From: Nilaparvata lugens | Lineage: Eukaryota > Arthropoda > Insecta > Hemiptera > Delphacidae | Assembly: GCF_014356525.2 (NCBI RefSeq) | Contig: NC_052506.1 | Coordinates: forward strand, 14,320,783-14,384,782 | Length of the DNA stretch: 64,000 bases | Direction: 5' to 3' | Part shown: piece by piece, positions 52,018 to 63,779 of the stretch | Layout: the number at the start of each line of letters is the position of its first letter | Numbering within the stretch: position 1 is the stretch's first letter | Position numbers and translations under genes: made by a program | Notes under the pieces: model-generated | Told to the model about the DNA's origin: nothing | What the model saw: only the letters and a program-made list of their open reading frames with translations | Databases searched by the model: none

Positions 52018-52175
52018 AATATAAATCTGAGTACCTTTTTTAAATTATTTTGTCATGACATGTTTCGGCTACTAATGCATTAGTATTTATTTATTTTCCA
52101 ATCACTTGAAAATGGCATCAGTAGCCAAAACATGTCTTGACGAAATAATTTAAAAAGGGCACTCAGATTTATATT
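52018..52175. mobile_element. 158-bp MITE, complete member of a dispersed family
   Basis: Termini AATATAAATCTGAGTACCTT and (inverted) AATATAAATCTGAGTGCCCT; the arms extend through AAATTATTT and CATGACATGTTTCGGCTACT. Half-copies lie at 36540-36595 and 40213-40300, and a collapsed hairpin at 28753-28841. Confidence 0.75.
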
Positions 52176-53440
52176 CATACAGTATGTATGGGAAGACCTT
52201 CTTTTTATTTTTCTGTGAGAGTTTTCATTATTAGCAAAATTTCTCAAACACATTTTCTATAGGGTTTTCAAAATCTTTCTCAGAAGAGCTTAAGCTGCAG
52301 ATTTTAAAATCAGAATGATATAGCTTATGAGCGAGTTCTTCAGCCCAGGGGGCTCACTAGTTAAAAAGAAGTCCGTTGGGCTGCAGCCAATATAACGAGG
52401 AGCACTGCGTCGACAAGAGTACAGTACCCTCTCACGGTCATAACTCAGGCATCAACTTTCTAAAAGCCACTCAAGGCTACATTACAGGGATCTTTTTCCC
52501 AATCCTGGTGGAAATGAACTTTAAATAATGAGCTTCAATTTCGATTAAAATTCAAGCACTGTGTTAGAGCGGGAAGCAATTTGGCAACCACATGGGCTGT
52601 GCATTGGTATATTCAAGATGAAGTTCAACTGCAGGCTCAACCACCAACAGACTTCTCTGCTGCCAGGTAGTTTAGTTGCATTGTACACACCACTGTTATT
52701 ACTTTCCTTTCATGAAAGGGAGAGTCATGCATATTTGAATACATTTTTAGGTTATTAAAAAAATTTGCTGTAGATTAAGTCATGAAATAAAATCGTTATT
52801 TTCTAATTTCTCAAGATTTTAATTTAATAACCTACTTTGAACTGTTATTTGTCCTAGAAATGTTCAAACGCCGGATCCTTGAAGAAAATCCAAATACTAC
52901 GAAAAGTGAGATTGAATTAAGATGCAGTAGCATTAATCAATATGTTGCTCAAAAATTGCTACTTTGAACAGGAAGAGTTTGAAGTCTCCTGGAGCACCAC
53001 AAGATAAGGACCTTTCTTCCTAAATAAATAAATAATAATATATCGTCGGCTTACAAGAAAAAGTGACCAAGTCAAATTTTTTTGAAAATGTTTTTTTTTT
53101 GACCGAATGATTCAAAGTTCTCAACTGCTGGTCTGGAAGAAACGACTGTCCAGAAATAAATAGAATTTTATTGCTTCAAATTTGTATTCTTTTCAATACA
53201 ATTTTCAATTATTTACTCATCCATTTCACAGCTGAATTTATTTTTTTGGTTGGTAGCATTGGTTATCAGCTGTTGTTTCTGTTCATGTTCAAGTTTGTGA
53301 GGTTAGTTGATGATTCCGTGTTGTTTTCTCTTGACAATGCTCAATAATTTCAATGCATTTTTGTAAATAGTACGACTTTTCTGTAAATAATTATTCATAA
53401 ATTTTGTGTAAATTTTTCGTGTAATTCGTGTAGTTTCAAT
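52176..53440. other. No gene recognised
   Basis: A short frame at 52860-52960 (FKRRILEENPNTTKSEIELR) is coding-like but stops soon after. Nothing else is supported. Confidence 0.4.
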
Positions 53441-53441
53441 T

Positions 53442-54784
53442 ATGGGCAACAAGAAGAGGATTGGTTCAAAAAGATCTGTGTATAAAAAAAAGAAATCCGT
53501 CGGTGTACCTTCAGCCTCAAGAGTGACACCCAACCAATCTAAAAGTTCAAAACCTTCCAGCTCAAAAACAAAGTTGAGAGACAATTTCACCTATTATAGT
53601 AATAAGAATGAAAGCTTAGAATATGAAGTAGTTGATGTGAATAATTTTGTAAATATGTTTCTCCAAGTGTCTGTGTGTAAATTTTGTCACAAGCAGCTTC
53701 AGTTTGCAAAAAAAGTATAGCTGGACTTGCAACCCAATTCACAATTTCGTGCACCAGTTGTGAAAAAAGTGATAGATCTTTCATGAACAGTGAACAAGTA
53801 AGTGTAAATAGTTCAGGGGACCAAAAGAAACTTTATGATGTAAATATTAGGTTAGTGCAGGACTTAGAGCTATTGGAAAGGGCTACACAGCAGTTCAAGT
53901 TTTGTGTGGAATCATGAACCTCCATCCACCTCCATCTAAATTTACCATGAATGAGCATGTTTTAGGTGAAATTTCTCAAAATTTATGTAAATTATCAATG
54001 GAAAATGCAGTGAATGAGGCAGTAGAAGTGAATGAAGGAATGAGAGATCTGTGTGTAGGAGTGGATGGGTCATGGCAGAAGAGGGGTCATGTGAGTCTGA
54101 ATGGGATTGTGTCTGTGACCTCAGCTGACATGAGAAAAGTTTTGGACATCCACCCAATGTCTAAATATTGCAAATGTCAAAATAAAAATATGAATGAGCA
54201 CACTGACAATTGCTCAGCAAATTACATTGGGACAAGTTGTGGAATGGAGGTGGAAGGAGCAAAAATAATTTTTGCCAGGTCAGTTCCACAATATAATGTA
54301 AGATATGTAGATTATTTAGGAGATGGAGATTCGAATGCATATAAAGCAGTATGTGAAGCCACGCCTTATGGTGCAGATGTTGTAATTCAAAAACAGGAAT
54401 GTGTAGGGCACGTGCAGAAGCGAATGGGAGCACGTCTTCTTGATTTGAAAAATAGAAAATGTGGCCAAAAGTTGAGTGATGGTAAACCTCTAACAGGTAA
54501 GGGTCGCCTGACTGATATGGCTATGAAGAAACTGCAGATATTTTATGGACTGGCCATCAGGAGAAACACCAACAGCCTAGAAGCCATGCAGGCAGCAGTT
54601 TGGACAGTATACTTCCACATCAAATCTTCCAACAAGAAGCCAACACATCAACTTTGCTTCAAGGGCAACAACACTTGGTGTAAATTTCTGGCTGCATCAA
54701 GGAATAAGGACCTGTATGACCATGAAAAACATTTTCATCTACCTGAAGCAATAATGAATGATGGTCTGGCCAGAGAACTTGAAT
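53442..54784 (+). pseudogene. Mutator-like transposase (insect MULE), 3'-truncated
   Basis: ORF 53442-53720 has a basic N-terminus and CKFCHKQL; ORF 53684-53917 has a second Cys pair (CTSCEKS); ORF 53902-54789 (about 295 aa) carries the core: GIMNLHPPPSKF, Asp55 in VGVDGSWQKRGHVSLNGIV, SKYCKCQNKN, CSANYIGTSCGMEVEGAKII, Asp141/Asp143 in YLGDGDSNAYKAV, CVGHVQKRMGARL and YGLAIRRNTNSLEAMQAAVW. These are hallmarks of the Mutator-like transposase family frequent in insects and cnidarians. Two frameshifts, and the catalytic Glu and C-terminus are lost where TGTAGCGCC of the BEL element begins at 54785. Confidence 0.75.
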
Positions 54785-56870
54785 TGTAGCGCCAGAATGC
54801 CAGACTGTAGTTCTGCCAATAGCAGGCTTGTGTTTGCGCTGGGGCAGACCGTCCTGCTGCTTGGCATTGTGGATGTTTTTGTGAGTCCTGTCTGTCTTGT
54901 ATTGTCGGCCCATTTTTTTTTTGCAAGACCAAATTTGTGTTTGTCTGTCATGTAATTTTCGATCGGAAATTTCTTGTAAATTGTTTGAGTGTTGTGTGTG
55001 TGAATTATGAATATAACAGCGTAAATAGTATTGAATTGAATTAATTTGAATCGGATTTGAATTTATAAAGAATCCAGTTTGAGCTTTGTTCGAAACACAG
55101 TGCATAACCTGCAAGTTGAACGCAGAATCAATGAAAAGGCAGCCCGTAAGCAAGAACCTGTCTATTCCCAGATTTCGTCCCACCTGAACCTGACCAAAAC
55201 CCCCAATAAAGGCTTTGAAGGGCAAGTAGTCAAGATGGGAATATTGGAATTTGGTGAGTTTTTGCTCTTTTTTAGTTTTCATTAATGCAGAGTTTAACTG
55301 TACAAATAACCTGGCTCAAATTGAAGATTAAATTTTGCCCCTTGTTTGTATTTGATTATTTAAATAGTAAATTACAGTCCTCTGGTAGCTCTAGCCTGAG
55401 CTTTGTTCAGAACATTTTATGATCCTGCCGAGCCGGGATAAAGTTAAATTTGTAATTTGTTGATTAATTCACACACATTGGATTTAAGCAGTTTCGTATT
55501 TGTCCAATGTTGGCATGTTGAGAATGGTCTGATCCATGCTCAACTTAAGTTTGTTGTAGCCTTGTTCTAAGAGCAAGGTTTCTTGTCAATTTGTATTGTC
55601 TGAAATTAATTGATTTCAGTTAAAATTATAATTTCCTAAAACTAGGCTCATTGCTCTTTTTCAGGAATTTGTTTGTTTGTTGGAATTTGTATTGTCCATT
55701 TTTTATACATGTTAGTGAAGGTTAATCACCAGCATGATTTTGTTTGTTCAATTCAACAAGTTATTGTTTGTTTGTGAGTTGTTGGAAGAACATTATCCAA
55801 TCATATAGTTTTGTTTTCAGCAATAACTTATCTTGTGAATTGATAATCAAAGTTTAACTTTGATAACTTACTAACTCGTGATTCTTCCTTTCATCAAGTT
55901 TTGAACTCATTCTTGTTTTATTGTCTGTTGTTTGTATTGTCAGGGCTGAATTGTTTTGTGTATGAGTTCAAGATGGAGGAAAAATTACAGAAACAAATCA
56001 GGGTGCATTGCGTTTAACTGGAACAATTGGATGCCAGATTGCAAAGAATTTATGACCTGTCTAAAAATGTCTCTGATCCAAAAGTTGCTGAGCAATTTTC
56101 AATCTTGTATCCTCGGGTGTCTCAGACCATTTCGGATTATGAAAAGACAGAATTAGTGGTTAATGAGTTGGAACTTGAGTTGAATAAAGATCATGTTGTA
56201 GCATTCAATGACTCACACCTAGATCTGTTTCAGTATATTGAAGTAGTGGCTAACACTCTCAAACAGAAAGAGGCGACTATCGCTATTGCTCAATCTTCGG
56301 CAGCTACAGCAGCTAGTTCACAGCCGGTCGTGTCCGAGTCGGTACTGCCTAAAATCGACCTTCCGAAATTTGATGGGAACCAGACTGAATGGTCGGTGTT
56401 TTATGAACTATTTAAGGCATTGGTACATGACAACAAGAATTTGAACGATCAGCAGAAGGTCCAATATCTTGTAAGTAGACTTACTGGACAAGCAGCAAAT
56501 ATTTGTCGTCATTTGCCACCATTGGCTAACAATTATCAAATAATTTGGCAGGCATTATTGACCCACTATAACGATCCACGGGCGCAAGTCGATGCCTATT
56601 TCAAACAAATTTTTGAATTTCGTCCAATAAAATCAGAATCAAAGGCAGGTTGTATTGCGATTTTGGATGGGTTTTGCAGTTCGATCAATGCATTGAAGAG
56701 ATTGTGACTCACTGATTTGTCAGACTCGATATTCCTCTATCATGGCTTGAGATTGCTGGATCCAAGTTCTCGTAGAAATTTTGAATCGGCCGTCTGTGAC
56801 AAGGCTATGCTTAACTTATACCGATTATGTCAAATTCATTGAAAAGCAAATTAAGCAAATTAATTAGTAA
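54785..56870 (+). mobile_element. BEL/Pao retrotransposon, 5' LTR/leader and gag only
   Basis: TGTAGCGCCAGAATGCC at 54785 is a plausible LTR start. Gag opens at ATG 55973 (MEEKLQKQIRV), hits TAA at codon 15, and continues in frame to TGA 56705, then on to about 56860. The core VLPKIDLPKFDGNQTEWSVF, YELFKALVHDN and VQYLVSRLTGQAANICRHLP is the DUF1759 domain typical of BEL/Pao Gag. No protease, reverse transcriptase, integrase or 3' LTR follow, so the element is 3'-truncated. The LTR/leader boundary and primer-binding site could not be fixed. Confidence 0.7.
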
Positions 56871-57440
56871 CCGGATCATGAATGATATTATTATGAACTT
56901 TTGCTGACATGAAGTCAATTATTGGACAGACTTGACATTTATTGAATGCTTGTTATGTAAGTAGGCTAGTACCAATTTTTTCAACTAAGTTTATTTTCAA
57001 ATAAAATGTATAAAAAATACTCATTTGTTTGATTAGGCATTACCAAAGAAATGACAGGATACAAAATTGAGATAAATTACATAAATTATCTAGGCTACCA
57101 ATAAATTCCATGAAACTGCTGCATCTTTCAGACACTAATGAATTTATTTCTGTGAATGAGATATAAAAAGGCATTAATTGAGAGCAATAGTATAATCAAA
57201 AATCTATTTTTGCAATCAGGGATAATAGAAAATATTTTATTCTCTTTGAAAGAAGATATACAATAAGAATGATTGAATTGCTCCTTCACTATATTCTCTA
57301 TACCTTGATGCATGATGATCCTATTTGGGATCATGATGAAAAAATGTAAATAACTATTATTTTAGGGTATTTAGAATTTTTTCAGTATTTTTCCAGTAAT
57401 AAGGAGATCGTTTCACATACATAGGATTATTTTCAATCGT
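56871..57440. other. No gene recognised
   Basis: AT-rich spacer between the truncated BEL element and the mariner gene; no mariner 5' terminal repeat was identified. Confidence 0.4.
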
Positions 57441-57855
57441 TATTATTAATTCATGCAATGTAGGGTTAAATCCACACCAGTCTGCAAAACGTACGGCTAT
57501 GCAGATGGGTATTACACGTCGTTCACTTCACAGGATAATGAAGGAGATCGGATTGAATGTGTACCGGCCAGTTTTGTTGCAAGAATTACGAGAATCAGAT
57601 TATGCTAAGCGCTCAAATTTCTGTGAGTGGTATCTCATTATGAATGAAGCTGATCCACAATTTGCAAACAATATTCTTTGGAGCAACGAAGCCATCTTCA
57701 AAATGAATGGGAGAGTAAACAGGCACAATTGTGTTTATTGGTCTGATAAAAACCCACATTTAATCATGCAACGAGAAGTGAATGCTCCAGGTGTTATGGT
57801 TTGGGCAGGTGTAGTTATCACGGAGTGATTGGACCTTATTTTTTCGACACAAATG
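57440..57855 (+). pseudogene. Mariner-like transposase, 5' half, split by piggyBac E
   Basis: Reads the end of the helix-turn-helix (MGITRRSLHRIMKEIGLNVY), LLQELRESDYAKRSNFCEWY, first catalytic position in ILWSNEAIFKMNGRVNRHNC and VNAPGVMVWAGVV. Note SNEA where the family has SDEA: the first catalytic Asp is Asn here. The frame reaches FFDTNV at the TTAA insertion site (57856) and resumes at 62202. Confidence 0.75.
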
Positions 57856-58227
57856 TTAACACTTAGCATGCCGGCCATTTTATTGAAATCTTTTCAGCCA
57901 ATGCCAAGGGTGTAATACTACGTTTATGGAAATCTTCCTTAGAATGCCATGGGCATAACGTTACGTCTTTGCTTTTCCACTCACTTCAATGTGTTTGATC
58001 GTAACAGTACGTCTTTGGCAGTTTTTGTAAGCCTTTGTAATAATGTTAGTGATCAATTCCACCACTAGATATCGCCACAAGTACCAAAACACACTTCATT
58101 TCATCCATTTTGCGATTGTCTGCACCAGGTCAAGCATTCCATGTGATTTGCATAGTCAAAGCTTGGTCAAGCTCACGTCTGGATTTGTGTTTTCTGTTGT
58201 AAATTATTCTCAATATTTTCATTAATC

Positions 58228-59792
58228 TTATTTGGAATTACTGTAGAATTAAGACAGACTTTGAATGAAGATATACGTTTTGAAGGCCATGAAATGATCA
58301 AGATGGAGCACCGGCTCATTTTGGAATTGAAGTTCGCACATTCTTAAATGAGAATTTCCCTGACTGGATTGGAAGAGGTGGCCGTACTGCTTATCCTCCA
58401 CGTTCTCCTGACCTAACGTTAATGGACTTCTCCATATGGGGCATTGTTGAAGACAGAGTGTTCGCAAATAACATAAATAACTTGGATCACTTGAAGGAGC
58501 TCATCACTTACGAATTTGACCTCATAAATGGAGACCCTGCTTTGTTGAGTCCGATGGTTTCTGCGAATGTACAACGGTACCTGAAGTGCATCGAGTTAGA
58601 TTGTAAACATTTTCACCATCTTTTATAATTTGTTTAATACCTATTTTATACCTATGTACACAAATCAAATAAACATTAATCACTTTTTGAGTAAATATGT
58701 TGTTTTTAATATCATTTTATTGCGTAATTGCAATTTTGCACCCTGACTTATGCTCACCCCTGTAGTGTGTGCGATTTCATCTCTTATTTCATACATTTCC
58801 ATAACTTTCAACACTATATTAGGTCACTCATTAGAGAAACAACTCATCTCCAAAAAGTTTATTACTTTTTTTTCGTAAAATGAAAGTATAAGGATAATTT
58901 TTACTATCATTAGCCTTTTGAACACCCATAAAACCTTTATAAATATTGCAATAGAGTGAAAAATGTCAGATGATGGAATTAAAAGGTTTTTTGTTATTTC
59001 CCAAAAATACACATTTTTGGACATGAGGTATTTTTCAAATGACTGATTCAGTTGGCCACGTGCTTTTAGTCACATTTACTTGTTTTTTTGCTGAAAATGA
59101 CACAGTGAGACTCAGATGGTTATAGTTGACTGTTCTTCATTATAAGTTTGGAGATTGCTGTTTATATAGAATCAATTCATTATGAAAATTACCTACTTTG
59201 TGTTGTTCGAGTTGAAATTGATAGAATAGTGATTCCATTTTATTCAGCTCTTCTAATATTCAATGACTTCAAGAAGTCAAATGATATTGGCCAAAGCAAT
59301 GGCGATTGCTGAAGGAAAGAAGATGTTTCTTGTAACTTATAATTCATACTTTATTCAATACCAATGTTTCTTTTACTTTCAAGTATTAAAACAGTAATGA
59401 ACATAGATTCAATAACTTTCAGTTTCCCTCTACTATTACTTTATAAATGATAATCTCAATAAACTGTAGTTTTGAGTTTTATTAGGTCAAGTTTGTGTGT
59501 TGGCTATAAATTGAATAGGTCTTAAAGTATTCAGATGACTGTTTACTTTCAAATTTATTAATGTTATTTAATTAAATATGTACACCATGTTCAGAGTATG
59601 TAATTATGTACCAAAATTCTAGGCTGAAGTCTAGTTTATTTTCATTATTTCAAGTCGTACTATTTAGCACTGGGTAGGCCTATATTTAGCATTTTCTGAC
59701 TACATCATGATTAATCTTGGAGACCTGCATGATTTATATTTGAATAATTCTTTAATAACTGAAGTACCCAATTGGAATTATTACTAAATAAA
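58228..59792 (+). repeat. 1.56-kb direct repeat, internal copy (partner 62216-63779)
   Basis: Both begin CTTATTTGGAATTACT/CTTATTGGAATTACT and end AATAAAGGTACTA. About 98 percent identical by eye, with 1-2-bp indels. Includes the mariner 3' half (ORF 58422-58628, LMDFSIWGIVEDRVFANNIN), its CTTATGCTCACCCCTGTAG terminus and roughly 1 kb of flank. Confidence 0.85.
58250..58628 (+). pseudogene. Mariner-like transposase 3' half, copy inside piggyBac E
   Basis: Frameshifted reading gives DGAPAHFGIEVRTFLNENF, WIGRGGRTAYPPRSPDLTLM (Asp 3 in SPDLT) and the C-terminus ending HFHHLL. The 5' half is not adjacent. Confidence 0.65.
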
Positions 59793-60181
59793 GGTACTAC
59801 ACACTAGCTATCTCACACTAGCTATCCGTCATTCAAATATTGATATTATATTCTTGTCTGAAATCAATAGTGATAATAATAGCCTATATGGTATCCACTG
59901 GATAGTTTTTTATTCATCATGATGCCAACTCACACTTGCATTTCTAACAATCAATGATATTTTCTATTTGTTGGCCATCTATTCATTTCAACTTTACAAA
60001 TATTTGTGAAACTCAATTATAATTGTTCATGATATTCAGTGTAATGTGGAAATATTATCTCAATTGAATGAATTTATTCTATTTCACAATATTGTAGCCT
60101 ACTATAAAAAATGAACTTGTTAGCTTTTGAAATTCTTTTGCAACTGTAAAAGTAAAAAGTTTTTGTTATTTTTATTTTTAG
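59793..60181. other. Intron-like spacer before piggyBac E exon
   Basis: Begins with CACTAGCTATC repeated twice (about 59803-59826), ends in the T-rich acceptor. No coding signal. Confidence 0.4.
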
Positions 60182-61825
60182 ACTCTGAAGAAGAAAGTGA
60201 TACCGAAAATGCAGAAGTGGCCGTAGATGAAGAGATTGCAATGACAAAAGGTGATGAACCTCCAATTCGACCAAGAACTCCTGAAGCCCAGCAGCAGCCC
60301 AGAAGAAGGCAGAATCAGGTAACCGCTCTGGAAGAATGGAAGGAGGAAGATGCTAATATTCATCCAGACATTGTTGTGTATACTGGTGAGTCAGGACCTA
60401 AAGCAGAAGCTATTGGACTGGACAATGATAGTGAGATACACGAGTTTATTCATTTTTTTTTTTTAGTAGAGACATAGTAATTCATTTGAAAGAGCAGACT
60501 AATCTCTATGCAAGGCAGGTAATCCAGAAAATGAGGCGACTCAATAAGATCAAACCCAATAGTAGATTGGCTGACTGGAAAGCTGTAACCGTTGGTGAAA
60601 TGTATAAATTCATAGGTATAATTCTGCATATGAGTGTAAGTGAGAGGCCGTCTATAGTGAGTCATTGGAGTAAAAATGCAGTTGTTTCTTGTAATTATTG
60701 TCGAAATATAATGAGTAAAAATAGATTCTTGTCAATACTTGCAAACTTTCATGTCAATGATAACTCAAAAATGTTGAAAAAAGGTGAACCTGGGTTTGAT
60801 CCATTGTTCAAGGTTCAAACTCTCATAACGGCTTTTCAGAAAAAATTCAAAGAGTGTTATCAGCCGCATGAGGACATTACAATTGACGAAGGTATGTGTG
60901 CATTTCGTGGGAGGGTTTATTTCAAGCAGTACATGCCTCAAAAGCCTAGCAAGTATGGAATGAAGTTGTATATGCTGTGTGAGTCAGATACTGGGTATGC
61001 CTGGAACTTCAATGTATTTTGTGGCCAGGAAAATTCAATCCCCATAGTTGTAGAGCGCCTACTTGATGGTTTAGGGGGAAAGGGGCATACACTTTACACA
61101 GACAGGTACTACACTAGCCCTGCTCTAGCAAAGCAATTAGAGAGTGTTCAAACAGGGCTGGTAGGTACCAATGGAAATATTCAACATGATGAAATAATTC
61201 ACAGACGAAGCAGCAACATTTTGGCCCTGAGATGGAAGGATAAAAGAGATGTAAACATGATCAGTACGAGACACCGTGCAGATATGATAGAGTATGTCGA
61301 CAAGAGAGGTAGACAGAAAAGAAAGCCAGCAGCAGTGGTGAACTATAACAAAAAAAAAATTTGGAGTCGACTTATGTGACCAAAGGATCTTATGGTGCAT
61401 TTTCTCACAAAACTGTGAAGTGGTGGCGAAAGCTAGCATTCCATGTGATACTCATGTCAGTTTCCAATGCCTGCATCATATTTTCCAGAGTGGATGGTAG
61501 ACCAATATCCATGAGTGATATGATTGTCGCAATTTGTGAAGACCTAGCTTTGTACCAGGAAGATACCGAACCCCAACCAGGAAGTAGTGCAGGAGGATCT
61601 CAACTGACACAACTGTCAGGAAAACACTTCTTGGAAAGAATACCAATCAAACCAGGGGAAAAAAAGGCACAAAAGAAGTGTAAAGTGTGTGCAGAGCAAT
61701 GGAGAAAAGATGATGGTAAATCAAAAAGAAAAGATGTATCATATCAATGCAGTATTTGTAAAGTTGGATTTTGTGTGGAACCATGTTTCAAACTTTTTCA
61801 TTCAAAGCATAATTATTTGATGTAA
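60182..61825 (+). pseudogene. piggyBac E transposase, nearly intact
   Basis: Exon begins after a T-rich acceptor (AG at 60180-60181) with DSEEESDTENAEVAVDEEIA, an acidic N-terminus. A frameshift in the T run at 60451-60463 separates this from ORF 60486-61379: IVIHLKEQTNLYARQ, KFIGIILHMSVSERPSIVSH, Asp 1 in ITIDEGMCAFRGRVYFKQYM, Asp 2 in LYTDRYYTSPALAKQL, WKDKRDVNMISTRH. Two more indels (A run at 61342-61359 and near 61387) surround Asp 3 (GVDLCDQR), then KWWRKLAFHVI and the Cys-rich zinc domain (CKVCAEQWRKDDGK ... CSICKVGFCVEPCFKLFHS). About 545 aa in all. Because the breaks sit in homopolymers, they might be sequence errors. Confidence 0.8.
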
Positions 61826-62201
61826 ATATGTAAAATAGGATTCAGAATATCTTTTTTATCGTTTTCTTTGACATGACTTTCAAAATAAATCATTTACTTG
61901 AATAAAAACATGATTTTAAAAAATTTGCACTTTTTTTCCCCCAAATAGTACATTTTTATTTTTTTTTATATATTTTTATTGTCAAATGATGGCTCAATGT
62001 TCAATACATGGATAGAGAAAATTTCAAATTTTATGAATATGTAATTATATCATGTCTATTTGGAATAGGTGATTTGGAAATGAACGCCAAAATACCTTAA
62101 AAACGGCCGGCACTGGTGGTAGGGTCATGAGAAAAATGACCGGCATTTCTGGTAGGTTCGTCAAAGACGTAAATATACGCCCACGGCACGCTAAATGTTA
62201 A

Positions 62202-62610
62202 TGCCGAATCTTATTGGAATTACTGGTAGAATTAAGACAGACTTTGAATGAAGATATATGTTTTGAAGGCCATGAAATGATCAAGATGGAGCACCGGCTC
62301 ATTTTGGAATTGAAGTTTGCACATTCTTAAATGAGATTTCCATGACTGGATTGGAAGAGGTGGCCGTACTGCTTATCCTCCACGTTCTCCTGACCTAACG
62401 TTAATGGACTTCTCCGTATGGGGCATTGTTGAAGACAGAGTGTTCGCAAATAACATAAATAACTTGGATCACTTGAAGGAGCTCATCACTTACGAATTTG
62501 ACCTCCTATATGGAGACCCTGCTTTGTTGAATCAGATGGTTTCTGCGAATGTACAACGGTACCTGAAGTGCATCGAGTTAGATTGTAAACATTTTCAACA
62601 TCTTTTATAG
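62202..62610 (+). pseudogene. Mariner-like transposase 3' half, original position
   Basis: Continues the frame of 57440-57855 past the TTAA site (NAESYWNYW), then frameshifts. Shares all blocks of 58250-58628: DGAPAHFGIEV, TAYPPRSPDLTLMDFSVWGI, and ends HFQHLL at 62610. Followed by the right mariner terminus CTTATGCTCACCCTGTAG at about 62728-62745. Confidence 0.7.
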
Positions 62611-63779
62611 TTTGTTTAATACCTATTTTATACCTATGTACACAATCAAATAAACATGAATCACTTTTGAGTAAATATGTTGTTTTTAATATCATTTTAT
62701 TGCGTAATTGCAATTTTGCACCCTGACTTATGCTCACCCTGTAGTGTGTGCGATTTCATCTCTTATTTCATACATTTCCATAACTTTCAACACTATATTA
62801 GGTCATTCATTAGGAGAAACAACTCATCTCCAAAAAGTTTATTACTTTTTTTTCGTAAAATGAAAGTATAAGGATAATTTTTACTATCATTAGCCTTTTG
62901 AACACCCATAAAACCTTTATAAATATTGCAATAGAGTGAAAAATGTCAGATGATGGAATAAAGGGTTTTTGTTATTTCCCAAAAATACACATTTTTGGAC
63001 ATGAGGTATTTTTCAAATGACTGATTCAGTTGGCCACGTGCTTTTAGTCACATTTACTTGTTTTTTTGCTGAAAATGACACAGTGAGACTCAGATGGTTA
63101 TAGTTGACTGTTCTTCATTATAAGTTTGGAGATTGCTGTTTATATAGAATCAATTCATTATGAAAATTACCTACTTTGTGTTGTTCGAGTTGAAATTGAT
63201 AGAATAGTGATTCCATTTTATTCAGCTCTTCTAATATTCAATGACTTCAAGAAGTCAAATGATATTGGCCAAAGCAATGGCGATTGCTGAAGGAAAGAAG
63301 ATGTTTCTTGTAACTTATAATTCATACTTTATTCAATACCAATGTTTCTTTTACTTTCAAGTATTAAAACAGTAATGAACATAGATTCAATAACTTTCAG
63401 TTTCCCTCTACTATTACTTTATAAATGATAATGCTTCAATAAACTGTAGTTTTGAGGTTTTATTAGGTCAAGTTTGTGTGTTGGCTATAAATTGAATAGG
63501 TCTTAAAGTATTCAGATGACTGTTTACTTTCAAATTTATTAATGTTATTTAATTAAATATGTACACCATGTTCAGAGTATGTAATTATGTACCAAAATTC
63601 TAGGCTGAAGTCTAGTTTATTTTCATTATTTCAAGTCGTACTATTTAGCACTGGGTAGGCCTATATTTAGCATTTTCTGACTACATCATAATTAATCTTG
63701 GAGACTTGCATATTTATATTTGAATAATTCTTTAATAACTGAAGTACCCAATTGGAATTATTACTAAATAAAGGTACTA
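62216..63779 (+). repeat. 1.56-kb direct repeat, outer copy
   Basis: Partner of 58228-59792. After AAAGGTACTAG at 63779 the two flanks diverge. Confidence 0.85.

Larger units (their letters stand above)
57856..62201 (+). mobile_element. piggyBac element E with TTAA duplication, inserted in mariner
   Basis: TTAA at 57856-57859 and 62198-62201. Left terminus CACTTAGCATGCCGG, right terminus (inverted) CATTTAGCGTGCCGT, 12 of 15 matching. Subterminal motif ACGTCTTTG at 57963 and 58009 on the left and, inverted, at 62162-62170 on the right. The mariner frame is continuous across the insertion if one TTAA is removed. Total 4.35 kb, of which 58228-59792 is a second copy of the mariner 3' half and its flank. 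Confidence 0.85.
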
